A stretch of 64,000 nucleotides of DNA from NCBI GenBank assembly GCA_963971535.1, contig OZ020598.1, positions 90,378,520 to 90,442,519 on the forward strand. The letters run 5' to 3'. The stretch's first letter is position 1. The number at the start of each line of letters is the position of its first letter. Under the pieces are notes generated by a model, which ran no database searches, was not told the origin of the DNA, and saw only the letters and a program-made list of their open reading frames with translations. The translations under genes and the position numbers were made by a program. Of the stretch, positions 45,599-56,539 are shown piece after piece. This DNA comes from Notolepis coatsorum. Taxonomy: Eukaryota; Chordata; Actinopteri; Aulopiformes; Paralepididae.

Positions 45599-46314
45599 CT
45601 TTCCATACATCTGTCTGATTGAAAACTTTATTAACAGACCGCAGAATGGGCACAACTGAGTCAGCACGGGCTGAGATATGAACGACTAATGCTTGCTATA
45701 TCTAGGTCGACCTCGGACGTTGCTATGTAAATACGCTGATGTTATTGAAAGTGTAACTATATAACGTTAATGCCACAAAACGAATGCCTTTGTTAATCAT
45801 AAGTAGTAACTTTTGATGCACTAGTGTGTGTGTGGGGCGGCGCTGTTCAAAAGTGTCAACGTGTGGACCAGATTGACGCGACACAAGCCTCTTGGGCAAA
45901 ACATCACGATATCCACGATACGTTTAAAAAGTGTATCGTTAATGAACTGTACCCGATATTTATATAATATCGTCATATCGCCCAGCCCTACTCCTGATAT
46001 CAATGTCTTATAACATTGACTCGATGCGTATTCGAGCTTAGGGCTTGCTGAATGTGATTTAACGTTATACCAATACTAGGGTCCAGCTGCAGCGCCGGAG
46101 GGTCCAGCTGCAGCGCCGGAGAATCCTGGCCGTAGCTGGAGGCTACTTGTACACACAGACAGTGGAGCCGTTTGCAGATAGCGAGCATTTTGACTTGTTG
46201 CGTGGTGGCGATGTCTCGCAGATAATACAAGTACAAGTCTAATTATATAAATAATATAATATATATATTTTATATAAAAAAAATAAAGCATTTATATAAT
46301 TTTATTTTTTTATT

Positions 46315-47274
46315 TTAACACTTTGGTTGCCTAAGGTTAAATTAATGATATACCATAGATTGCCAGCGCTATTTGTCTATGGAGAAAGTCCCCTTCTTTG
46401 CAGGGCTATAACTTTTTAAATTCTATTGCTACATTGCCATTATTAGGGCCCATTCAAAGTCCTATATGTATTGTTCATTGTGTAGCAACGTTAAACTTTT
46501 TCATTCACATATTCATAGTAAAGTATGGTCTAATGTATAAGTATGTTTTCATCTCTTTCTGCAGCTTTCTCCAGAACGTGATATATAGCCCCAAATGCAT
46601 TATATTGATGATGAAATACAGTTTGATGGCAATCAGCGCGATATAAAAAATTCCAACTAGACGTACTTCTAGAAGTTACTACACGTCATCTGATGTTGAC
46701 CGGATGGGCGAGGGGGCGTTTATAATTCCGTGGGCAGCGTTATACCAATCATCTAATGTGGGTCAAATGTTGATAATATCAGTTATTATCGAAGACGGTA
46801 ACGTTACACGCTGAAACTCACCCCAGTCTCCGCGCGCCGTTGGGCGATCATCGTCGAGTAGAAATTTTATCATTATGGGATATATTATTACCCGGTCCAT
46901 CTCCAGCTTGTATAATGGTATATACGTCCAAATCATGTTGTTTATCGAGTTATTGGCAATCGATCGCTATGTAGAGTGACGAGCTAGAGTCACGGGACAT
47001 GTACCGAGTGGCCGGAAGCAATACGGACGTCTAGCAAAACCTCTAGTGCGCTTCCTGTTAAGCGCTTGCGCCGATCGGCCACCAGATGGCGCTCCTGAAC
47101 CGCCAGAGAGCTCAGTGGGTCCTGCTGGTGAATCTCAGGCCAGCGGAGGGACATTATGAATCCGATCGCAGATTTTTGAAATATTGATATAAAGACGACG
47201 TACAGCGTCCCCCGGCAACTTTAGCATGGCCAGCAAAGACGTCTAAAGACGCCCCCTGGCAGTCAAAGTGTTAA
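46315..47274. mobile_element. TTAA-flanked element (960 bp), CACTTTGGTTGCC ends
   Basis: Left TTAACACTTTGGTTGCC, right GGCAGTCAAAGTGTTAA. Intact relative of the split copy 34280-37819. Inserted at a TTAA in element B; removing it rebuilds the tttaatcaaaaa sequence found in A. Non-coding. Confidence 0.88.
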
Positions 47275-47394
47275 TCAAAAATGATCGGTATCGGATCGGT
47301 ATCGGCCGATATGGCTCACGACGATCGGTGATCGGTGGCAAAAAACGTGATCGGGGCATCCCTAGAAACTACAGTATATAGGCTTAGGCTATGA

Positions 47395-47995
47395 TATAAA
47401 ACAGGCAGAACTATACGTTTCTTGTAAAACTTCCTGAAAGCAGAACTATAATGTATCTTTTAAAACCTTCTTAAGGCAGAGCTATATGTTTCTTATAAAA
47501 CTATCCAAAGGCAGATCTATAGTTTTAGTTTCTTATAAAACTTTCTGAACGCAGAACTATAATGTTTCTTATAAAACCTTCTTAAGGCAGATCTATAGTT
47601 TCTTATAAAACTTTCTGAACGCAAAACTATATATTTCTTATAAAACGAGCTGAAAGCAGAACTATGTCATTGTTATTTTTATTAAATCGTCTGATTGCAG
47701 AACTATGTTTCTTATAAAACTTCCTGAAGGTAGAAAAAATATGTTTCTTTTAAAACATCCTGCAGGCAGAACTACAGTATATGTTTCTAATAAAGTTTCA
47801 TGAAGGTAGAACTATGTGTTTCTTATGAAACTATCTTAAGGTAGAACTATTGTGTTTATTATAAAAACCTTCTTATGGCAGAACTATACGTTTCTTATAA
47901 AACATCCTGAAGGTAGAACTATGTTTCATATGAAACTACCTGAAGGGTCAACTATATGTTTGTTATAAAACTTCCTGAAGGTACAACTATGTTTC
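47395..47995. repeat. ~35-bp minisatellite (about 17 copies)
   Basis: Units of the form ggcagaactatatgtttctt followed by ataaaacttcctgaa, moderately diverged. It ends at the TTAA of the next element. Confidence 0.9.
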
Positions 47996-48926
47996 TTAAC
48001 ACTTTGAGTGCCACTCACGGCTTTTCTCGGGTTTACGCCCTGACCGTTGAATGCCACGGTCACAGGTATTCTCGGGTATTATTATTATTTTTTTATTAGC
48101 GATCGGAAATCATATTGCATCACGCGAGCCTATCGTTGGAGATCCAGGGACCGCTGGCGCTCAGATGTGAAAAAAGCGCCCCCTATCGTCTCCCAGATGG
48201 TAAATCACCCTTTTGGAATGGACTCAATGTGGGAGAACGGATTTCTGACTCCACATTTTACTTCTCACTGATGCAGCCGGGGTCTACCAGAGTTCATTCT
48301 GGAGCCTCTGAGCCGTGTGGATCATGTGTTATACTGTACACACGATGGATCAATACATTTATAGATTTTTTCGAATGGCGATCGGAAATTGGAATAAACC
48401 ATTTGGATACCATCTGACCTCAGGTAAGGAATCTATGTTATCAGTGTTAGGATAATCAGACTCGTTTTCACAGAGATATAAGCGTTTATGTGATATGTGA
48501 TATGGCTGTTTTGACTGTAAAAGCCAAAAAGGAAATAAGAGCAGCGATTATCAGCGCACGGCACGAGCGTGCGTGCACACACATATACTATCGATCATCT
48601 AGCGTTTATTTGAAAACGATTCATAAATAGGCCGACAAATGACAATGTTCTGGAATATTTCAGTAAAAGGCGATTATCATAGGCATGGGTTGTTTTTCCC
48701 CGGAAAACGGGTGATTTTCAAAATGCTATCAAACGGAAATGAAGCGATAAAAATACAATCTGCCTTGCCAATGTTGACTGGAAAATGAGTCTTTGATAAG
48801 CGACGGGCAGATTAGACACAGCCATAATTTAAAACATAGATTAGGCGATATTAACGTTAACATTGGCCGTGGATGGTGGCATTCAACGGGGTAAAATGGA
48901 AAACACGGCCGGCACTGAAAGTGTTA
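47996..48926. mobile_element. TTAA-flanked element (931 bp), CACTTTGAGTGCC ends
   Basis: Left TTAACACTTTGAGTGCCAC and right GGCACTGAAAGTGTTAA. Internal 'catctgacctcaggtaagga' is shared with 55940-56909 and, inverted, with 28730-29666. Non-coding. Confidence 0.85.
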
Positions 48927-48944
48927 AGTAAATGTACTTACCCC

Positions 48945-49150
48945 TTTCACTACCACACTACCAAAGGGTTAACCCTTTCACTGCGACAATACAGAAGGCT
49001 AACCCTTTCACTGCCACACGACAAAGGGTTAACACTTTCACTACCACACTACAGAAGGTTAACCGTCTGTAGTGTGGTAGTGAAAGGGTAACCGTCTGTA
49101 GGGTGGTAGTGAAAGGGTTAACCTTCTGTAGTGTGGTAGTGAAAGGGTTA
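48945..49150. repeat. Palindromic TTAACCCTTTCACT tandem array
   Basis: Units AACCCTTTCACTACCACACT/ACAGAAGGTT in one orientation (48945-49060), then inverted (gtagtgtggtagtgaaaggg, 49067-49150). Same family as 25850-26002. Confidence 0.85.
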
Positions 49151-49733
49151 AGTATCTAAAGTAAATGTATGCATTCTACATAATGTTTGTGTATTGCAGT
49201 GCTTGGGAGCTTTCAATTCTCGTTCCATTGACCTCTATAGGCTATGTTAAAGTGGTATGTGGTCCACTTATGCTGCTCTGAGTAAAGGTTGTGTTAAAGT
49301 GGTATCTGGTCCAGTTATGCTCTAGACTAGAATGCTCTCATTACGTCTTCTTGAAGTTGACAGGCTTCAAATATGAAAGTATATACTTCATACATTTCTG
49401 CCATGTTTTATATGCAAAATAATTTTATTCTAAGTAACTAGTAACTGATGAATTGAGATAAATATAGTAGAGTAAAAAAGTACAATATTTCCTTTGAAAT
49501 TTAATAAGTGGTGCTGTAAAAAAAAAGTGTAAAGTGTAAAGTTCCCTAAAAAGAAAAGTCACGTAAAGTACAAGTAGCTTGAAATTGTACTTAAGTACAG
49601 TACTTGAGTAAAAATACTTAGTTACTTTCCACCACTGCGTCTACTGTTGTGTCTTCATGGATCTTCCCCTGAACCTAATTAGCCCAGCTGCTTGTGACTC
49701 TCATTAGCTAACAATCGTATGGGTGTCTGTATA

Positions 49734-50540
49734 GACCACTACACTTCCGCGTTACATTGAAATCAGGGAGGAGATTGCGGGGGGGTCAAATGAATGGATG
49801 TGGACGAGAGCCGTGATGGAAGTGGTTGCCGATACGGCTGTGGGGGTGCTAGAGACATGATCGAATAGACGTTTATGCGCCTCGCTCTCCTGAACACGGC
49901 GTGACCCATAACTAATCGATCAGAACTAAATCGGCAGAGAAAAAGCCCATTTTAAAGCACCTATTCCGCGTGGACATGCGCAGAGTGCCCATGGAGTCTG
50001 GACGACGCGAGATGACGCTCGAATGAATGTGGACTGTTCCATCAGAGGGGGGAGCTTCGATGGTCATGTAAGTGGCTACAGACCGCTGCACTTAAATATA
50101 AACATTCGTCTACCTGTAGACTCAATGAGGTAATTGTAGATGTCGCCATAACAAGACGCGTCTGGCCATTTAGTGGGATCATTTTTTCATTATCCTGTTC
50201 GGCTGGCCACCGAAGCTCCCCCCTCTGATAGAACAGTCCACATTCATTCGAGCGTCATCACGCGTCGTCCAGACTCCATGGGCACTCTGCGCATGTCCAC
50301 GCGGAATAGGTGCTTTAAAATGGGCTTTTTCTCTGCCGATTTAGTTCTGATCGATTAGTTATGGGTCACGCCGTGTTCAGGAGAGCGAGGCGCATAAACG
50401 TCTATTCGATCATGTCTCTACTAGCACCCCCACAGCCGTATCGGCAACCACTTCCATCACGGCACTCGTCCACATTCATTCATTTGACCCCCCCGCAATC
50501 TCCTCCCTGATTTCAGAATCCCGGAAGTGTTACGGTGGTC
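49734..50540. mobile_element. 807-bp fold-back element with ~325-bp arms
   Basis: Left GACCACTACACTTCCG (49734) is mirrored by CGGAAGTGTTACGGTGGTC (50540). The arms 49734-50063 and 50203-50540 are inverted copies, for example 'atgcgcagagtgcccatgg' against 'ccatgggcactctgcgcat'. The loop is about 140 bp. A reading across the right arm is a by-product. No duplication recognized. Confidence 0.88.
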
Positions 50541-50810
50541 AATGCCAGTCTTCATTGAGCCCTGAAGAGAGCACATTCCCCGTCAATGATAAACTGAGAG
50601 AAAACACACCAGTGTCAATTAACACCTTTACCACGACTTCCACCTGTTTCCAATCAACTAATTAGACAAAGAAAGGTGACTTGCTGTCAAACCTGCAGAA
50701 CACCGGAGTGTTTCCATAAGAGGCCTGTGAGGAAAGACATCTCCAGTGTGTGTTTGCTGAAGGTGGACAAAACAGGGCCTGGATTCAAATTTCTGGACTA
50801 GATTGAAACT

Positions 50811-52539
50811 ATGGCTAAACCCATGGGATTTGTTCTAAGGTAGGTGTCAAGTTTGTTCTTGTTTTCCCCACTTGAAGGGCTCAGGCAACGTGATAAAGGA
50901 AGGATATAACTGACTTCTTTGACCTTTGTTTGTCATTTATTTGGTTGACAAATGGTTGTCACAATAGCAGGTTATAAACCTGAAAGGGTATGAAAGTAAA
51001 TGTATCAACATAGGCTATAATAATACCATAAATTATAATTAACATTAATACATTTAGCCTATATCTATCAGTTCATTCAAATAAACACTTACCAAATGCA
51101 TTTATTATGAACATTCATTCAGCATTTACCAATACATTTGACATTTTGTATTATATATATATACATGCACACCTTATATTTATTTATTACAATAATCAAC
51201 ATTCTTTAAACTTAACCATGTCCTGAATGTCATGCATCAATGTCATGCATCAATGTTCAAACAATATGTTCAAACAATATATCCAGGCTACAGCCCATGT
51301 AACACTACAGACCGCAGAAACACCATTTCCCAGGGTGCACCGGGGCCGCATGTCCAAACATTCCAAGCTGAGCAGAGATAACATGCTAGCTAATATGCTA
51401 GGGAGCTAACAGCTAAGCAAAGCACAAATGAGCAAGCAGAGCACATGAACATAAAGCAAGCAGAGAAGGTGAATGAAAACATACCAATTGGGCTATCACG
51501 TTCCTGGTCTCACTGAGCACAATGCACGCACCGATTCCACCGAATGAGCTGGGCTTTTCGCGGTTTGCGTTTTCAATGCAAGTACTCTGGGGCTGCCCCC
51601 ATAGATGCCAGACAGTAAACCAGTCAAGCCCTCCCGTGCTGCCCGCATAGATGCCTGATATAAATTATTATTTCTTTACTCCTAAAGTTCATTTAATTTC
51701 AATTTACTTTTGAAAATAGTTGCAAGGAGTACATTTTATCATTTAGCGCAGTGGTTCCCAAAGTCGGGGTCGCGACCCAAAGATGGGCCACGAGCAGCCA
51801 AGGGAGGGCCGCGAGATGATTTCCAATTTTTATTTTTTTTGTCAGGCCACTGAACTTAGAAGCAGGCCAGGACAGTGTTTCTAGTTGTATTCTAAAATTC
51901 TATTCTATTGTATTCTAAAATGTGACTATATGGTTTTATATTAACTTAATAAATAAACAAAAACGAAAAATCTACTTATTTCAACGAACATTTCAAACTA
52001 AATAACAGACTATGCACATAAAACGCTGAAAACAACCGAAGCAACAATAGTATTTTAATGAGGCTATTATTATTTTGCAACAAGTTAGCCCTCTCATAAA
52101 TAGCACATATAAATGAATAACTAACTTGAACTAACTTAATAGGATTGAAGTGATATTTGGCTTAAAAAAAATCGGTCGCCTGGCAAAAAAAAAAAAAAAA
52201 AAAAAAGCCTGACGATGTGCATTGGGCCGCGGCTCTCTGACGCCTTATTTTCTGGGTCCCGGCCTGAAAAGTTTGGGAACCCCTGATTTAGCGGACATTT
52301 AAATTGTACCATTTGTTTTGTTTTGGATAAATAATATATGTAATTTTGAGTCAATAAAATACATTTGGCTCTCTTTGCTCCTAAAGAGTTCGACAGTAGG
52401 GTTGCTCATTGTGTTGACATTCTGACATAAGTAAACACTTGTGTAAGTGTAAAGTAAATATGTAACTAAATGTAAACATTTGTATTGTGTAGAGTGGTGC
52501 TGCTGTCTTTGCTGGCTGTTGGAAGACATCATGCAAGCG
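50811..52539 (+). CDS. Candidate 5' end of a secreted protein gene (two exons, signal peptide)
   Basis: Exon 1 coding part 50811-50839 ends CTAAG|gtaggt; exon 2 52493-52539 (tgtgtag|A...GCG|gtgaga). Joined in phase, they read 'MAKPMGFVLR' then 'VVLLSLLAVG' then 'RHHAS', a basic start plus a 12-14-residue hydrophobic core, as in a signal peptide. Both donors are good; the acceptor's pyrimidine tract is weak. The 1.65-kb intron holds the hAT 51749-52285. The 5' UTR would be the unique sequence 50560-50810. No third exon is recognizable before the L2 fragment at 53.2 kb. Function unknown. Could be chance. Confidence 0.3.
51749..52285. mobile_element. hAT element H (537 bp), CAGTGGTTCCCAAAGT ends
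   Basis: Starts CAGTGGTTCCCAAAGTCGGG and ends AGTTTGGGAACCCCTG, with a perfect 8-bp duplication atttagcg (51741-51748, 52286-52293). Charlie-like ends. Contains a 25-bp A run. No transposase. Confidence 0.92.
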
Positions 52540-52984
52540 GTGAGAACCCTTTCTAGAACAACCTGATTGTGAGGTTTATGTGCAAGCCCAGATTAAGAAT
52601 TCAGAGGCCCCTGGGCCAGACTCTTGTGGAGCCCCCCCACACACCACGTGCACGCACGCACAGTGGTGTTTTTATATGTAAAACATTGGTGGGGCAGCCA
52701 CCAACCAAGGCAGTAGCAGCAAGTTGTACTGGGTAGCACTAGCGGGATCATCCCTATGTTCCCCGGGTCCTATGTTCCCCGATTGATTGATTAATTGATT
52801 GACATTTTTATACATTTTTATTATTTTATTAATGTCCGCCTTGTTTCGAACTGGTTAAGCTTAGGCCCTCTTTTGAAGTTGGTTAAGGTTAGAGTTTGGA
52901 ATCAGGGCTGGTGGTCTAAAATTTTCAATCAATCGGGGAACATAGACATGCTCCCGCACTAGCATCAGGTTGTACGGTAGCACT

Positions 52985-53127
52985 AGCAGGTAGTACTGGG
53001 TAGCAGCAGGTTGTACTGGGTAGCAGCAGGTTGTACTGGGTAGCAGCAGGTTGTACTGGGTAGCAGCAGGTAGTACTGGGTAGCAGCAGGTAGTACTGGG
53101 TAGCAGCAGGTTGTACTGGGTAGCACT
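52985..53127. repeat. 20-bp minisatellite (about 7 copies)
   Basis: Unit GTACTGGGTAGCAGCAGGTT/A. Short (CAG)n (53198-53212) follows. Confidence 0.92.
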
Positions 53128-53199
53128 AGCAGGTTGATACCAGCACCAGTTCACACCTACCAAACACCCATCAGCACCGGCACCCCACCCCCAACAGCA

Positions 53200-53496
53200 G
53201 CAGCAGCAGCAGACTGCCCACCACCCCCAACCCTGACCATCACTAACAGCCAGGTCAGTAGGCAGCTCTCCAGGATTAGTGTGAATAAGGCCAGAGGACC
53301 AGACAACACCATTCCCAGGGTGCTCAAAGCATGTGCAGAGCAGCTGGCAGCACCACTCCAACATCTTTTCAACCTCTCCCTGAGGCTGGAGAGGGTGCCC
53401 CAGCTCTGGAAGACTTCCTGCATTGTCCCGGTGCCCAAGAAGGGACGACCCAGCACCCTCAACGACTACAGGCCAGTCGCTCTGACGTCACACGTT
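53200..53496 (+). pseudogene. L2-type LINE RT fragment
   Basis: Frame reads 'VSRQLSRISVNKARGPDNTI', 'LQHLFNLSLRLERVPQLWKT' and 'CIVPVPKKGRPSTLNDYRPV', the N-terminal RT block of L2-type ORF2. It is related to 59040-59350. Cut off at 'RPVALTSHV', where an unrelated 'tttagtcctttaatatttcc' sequence (also at 23988) and a LINE tail (aataaaggaatatcttatct) follow. Confidence 0.8.
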
Positions 53497-53795
53497 TAGT
53501 CCTTTAATATTTCCCATTACAGGATCAATAAAGGAATATCTTATCTTAGATTTTTCTATACATATCGATTCTGAATATTTAAAACAGTTTCAATACTCAT
53601 TTCCCGCAATATCGATACTTTATGCACTATCGATACCAGCTGGCGTTCTCGCAGTCTTCTCTCCTTGTTGACACACGCACACACACGCTGCTGCGGCATT
53701 GCCCCTCCCCCTCCCCCTCCCCTCGCGGACCTGTGTCAACACAACTCCTCAGCTCTCACTCGCAGAGCCTTGACGGCTCTTCTTTCAACATCCCT

Positions 53796-53958
53796 GACCC
53801 CTATTAGTCGACTAATCGGTCGAAAGGAGCCGTAGTCGACTGCCAACCTCTTAGTCGAATACGAAAAAAGAATATATATATATATATATTATAAAAAAAT
53901 ATTTTTACGGCAAATTTTGGCCTTCGACCATCCAAATCCTTAGTCGGGGACAGCCCTA
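53796..53958. mobile_element. Short relative of TIR element G (163 bp)
   Basis: Left GACCCCTATTAGTCGACTAA and right TAGTCGGGGACAGCCCTA match the ends of 38225-41746. As there, the left end is not a mirror of the right. The flanking duplication is unclear. Central TA repeat. Confidence 0.65.
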
Positions 53959-54428
53959 CCCTGAATCATTAATATCCTCAAATAAAGTAAATATATAAAT
54001 AAATAAATATAAATAAATAAATCTGATTAAAACTTTCCAGCCCCCTTTCAACTGTCAAATGATGTCAACTGTCAACCTGAATTTTAACATTCAGTATTCA
54101 ATATGGTCTGATATTAACATCTCGCTGCATGACTACGTTGCAATGTGTGCTACCAATAAAGACTTCTTCAAGTCCAGTTTTAATACACTAGTTCCCTCCC
54201 ATTGTACTGTGTTGTAGAAAATATCACATGTTTTGTATTTGATATATTTAAATTTTTTATTTGGAGAGAACATAACTCAACCCTTTCATCCTATTACAAT
54301 TCTTTGTACAGCTTACTGGGCCTAAATTATCTAGTGTACAGATGTCTGGAATCGTCTGGAACCATTTTAACAACCAATTCTCTCATAACAAAATATCTGG
54401 TCTAGGGCCAGATGCAGTTTATCAGTGT

Positions 54429-54707
54429 TCATCCCACGCTGTTATGGGAACTGCCTGACTTTTTTTTTCCTGTATCCAAAACCTTGATTTCTTTTACTAT
54501 AAGGCTGAAAGCATCCTTGGGCTCTGGGCTCACTTCGCAGATTGTCTTCCACTCTGAAGAGACTCTGTGCACATAAACTATCTTCTTTTTTCCCCTATCC
54601 ATTGACAATCTCAATTTCTGTACGCTCACTGGACTTGGTAATATAAATGTCCACAACAGCTTGACGCTGCGAGCAGGGTAACAAGGCTGACCATCAGGCG
54701 AACCCAA
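54429..54707 (-). CDS. Unassigned ORF, possible exon remnant
   Basis: 92 codons on the minus strand reading 'GSPDGQPCYPARSVKLLWTF' then 'ILPSPVSVQKLRLSMD' and 'YVHRVSSEWKTICEVSPEPK'. Amino acid composition looks protein-like (two Cys, alternating hydrophobic residues) and it is outside any recognized element. No family recognized, no clear splice sites checked beyond the frame. May be non-coding. Confidence 0.2.
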   Translation of the reverse strand: MGSPDGQPCYPARSVKLLWTFILPSPVSVQKLRLSMDRGKKKIVYVHRVSSEWKTICEVSPEPKDAFSLIVKEIKVLDTGKKKSGSSHNSVG

Positions 54708-54984
54708 GGGCGGTGAAAGCCGGCTTCCAGGGGAGGACTCACCCCCCCCCCCCCCCCCCCCTGCCCTCTACCTCAGAGAAAGTTTTTGGGAGACAAGAGG
54801 ACCGTGTCGAGTGGAACGCATGGTTGTCAACTCTGGTACCCTGTGAACCTAACTGCCTGATTATCCGGTGAGCTGTTGAAATTCTGATTCTGTCTAAAAT
54901 TAAATAGGTTTGTCTAAAATACAGACATAGAACCTGTCAGAACCATTTTTGTTCATATACTGTGTGCTGCTAGAGCCTGCTGGG

Positions 54985-55090
54985 TCCTACTAATCACCAC
55001 AAAGTACCAGAAAATACCCGAAAGTACCCCAAAATACACTCAAATACCCCAAAAAACTTCAAGTTCCCCAAAGTATACCTAAATGTACCA
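54985..55090. repeat. Degenerate A/C-rich tandem repeat
   Basis: About ten ~10-bp units of the type AAAGTACCCC/AAAATACCCC. Confidence 0.7.
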
Positions 55091-55099
55091 CAAAATACT

Positions 55100-55330
55100 G
55101 GCTCAGAGGTAGAGCAGGTCAACTAATGATCATATGGTCAGTGGTTTGAATCCCAGCTCCTTCTGTTCACATGCTGAAGTGTCCTTGGGCAAGACACTGA
55201 ACCCCAAATTGCTCCCAATGAGTCTGGCTGCCATTGCTCTGAGTGCATGTGTGGATTGGTGGAAAGGCAATTATAAAGCTCTTTGTGCAGGTAGGAAAGC
55301 GCTATATATGTGCAGTCCATTTCCCATTCC
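55100..55330 (+). mobile_element. tRNA-derived SINE (AFC-like teleost type)
   Basis: tRNA head with A-box GGCTCAGAGGTAGAGC and B-box GTGGTTTGAATCCCAG. Then the body 'gtccttgggcaagacactga' and 'accccaaattgctccca', and a tail 'aaagcgctatatatgtgcag' and 'tccatttccca', matching the widespread fish SINE of this type as I recall it. Readings across it are meaningless. Confidence 0.88.
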
Positions 55331-56313
55331 CAAAGTACCACATATTTTCAAAACAAATGTTTATTTTAATATTATAATCTCCAAATGTAATAACATCTGT
55401 ATTGAACACTGAACAAACGGTATACATTTTTTTCATAGGTTCGAACCATTCAAATATCTATTGTTGTGCATTATGTCCACAAGAGGGCAAACCAATACAA
55501 CGGGAGACATAACTAGTAGCCTATAGGTAATTTATTAAACAAAATAAATATCAACATACCTACACCAGAATACAAATATAATAATGTATAATCTCAATCT
55601 CTCAGAAGGGTCTTGTCTCTCGGAGCAAGATCAAATTAATGAAAGTTCACGGTATATAGAACGGACATTTATACACATCAGCGCGCCTCTGAAAAAGGCG
55701 TGATAAATATCAAACAATATATTTTCCTTGACATGAAATGTGAAATAGTATCAAACCATTGGGGATCCGTATGATGCTTCTGTCAATTCATTATTCAATA
55801 TCTGTTCAGTAAGCCTACAGTAGACTATATACTTGTTTCATGTTTTGTTTAAATAAAATTAAGGCACACAATTCCTAGAAATGTGACTAAACAAAGTAAT
55901 TTTGCCCTGAGGGATGATTTACAATAAAGTGCTATAAAGAAAACACTTCAGGTCAGGGACCCGATCGACATCAATACTGGAAATCGCGATCAGACAATTG
56001 GAATATTCTCTTTGGAATAACTCTGATCAAAGGTAAGGAATATCTGACGTCAATTCCACTTTGATCCTACAATGATTTCATATAGATCCGGCCGATCAAC
56101 GTATGTAGTATTCAAAACAAATGCTGTTACTGGCGATCAAAGCATAAAAAAACGACCCCCCCCCCCTTCCATGCATTCATGATGAAACATAATACCTATT
56201 ATTATTATTATTATTATATACGGAAAAAAAGAGGATATGGAGAGGGCTTCAGCGTTCTTGGTTTTGTTTTGGTAGGTGCTCTTTGGATTAAATCCGGGGT
56301 AGGATTCGCTATA

Positions 56314-56539
56314 AAAAAGTTGAGATCCAAGGCATCTCTACAAGTTTTAAAATGCCTTTATTTAATGGCTCACATTGTTTAGAGAATTTTAAAATAAACC
56401 GACATGTTGATGTTATCAACACCCTGATGAAGGCCCTGTGTAGGCCGAAACATGTCGGTTTATTAAAAAATTCTCTTTATGTGAGCCATTAAATAAAGGC
56501 ATTTTAAAACTTGTAGAGCTGCCTTGGATCTCAACTTTT
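56314..56539. repeat. ~90-bp-arm inverted repeat around a hammerhead-like motif
   Basis: Left arm (aaaagttgagatccaaggca, 56314 on) is mirrored by the right arm (tgccttggatctcaactttt, to 56539). Matching blocks include ttttaaaatgcctttattta with atggctcaca, and aataaaccgacatgt. Central 40 bp are unpaired in this fold and contain the ribozyme core. Confidence 0.85.
56399..56458 (+). ncRNA. Hammerhead ribozyme-like motif (type III order)
   Basis: Core elements occur in the right order: stem III 5' strand CCGACATGT, cleavage position T, a stem I hairpin (GATGTTATCAACACC), CTGATGA, a stem II hairpin (GGCC-ctgtgta-GGCC), then GAAA with stem III 3' strand ACATGTCGG. CTGATGA and GAAA are the invariant hammerhead boxes. 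Stem I has one mismatch and the cleavage base would be U rather than the usual C or A, so activity may be weak. Family knowledge: such motifs sit in the terminal repeats of Penelope-like elements. No Penelope RT is seen here. Confidence 0.6.

Larger units (their letters stand above)
42332..45990. mobile_element. hAT element C (3.7 kb), TAGGGCTGGGCGATAT ends
   Basis: Termini TAGGGCTGGGCGATATGG and ATATCGCCCAGCCCTA, with a perfect 8-bp duplication ctcctgat (42324-42331, 45991-45998). Subterminal CGATA words. Inserted in B. Contains a LINE 3' fragment, the TIR element O (42659-44223) and hAT D (44582-45598). Confidence 0.93.
41781..47365. mobile_element. hAT element B (5.6 kb including nested insertions)
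   Basis: Termini TAGGGATGCCCCGATC and GATCGGGGCATCCCTA. Flanks gaaacgac (41773-41780) and gaaactac (47366-47373) match 7/8. Same family as element A but in opposite orientation. Without C (42332-45990) and the TTAA element (46315-47274) it would be about 0.96 kb, the size of A. Non-autonomous. Confidence 0.9.

Noticed and set aside
53157-53462. Minus-strand frame across the L2 fragment
   Set aside because: Antisense shadow of the plus-strand RT, which carries the recognizable motifs.
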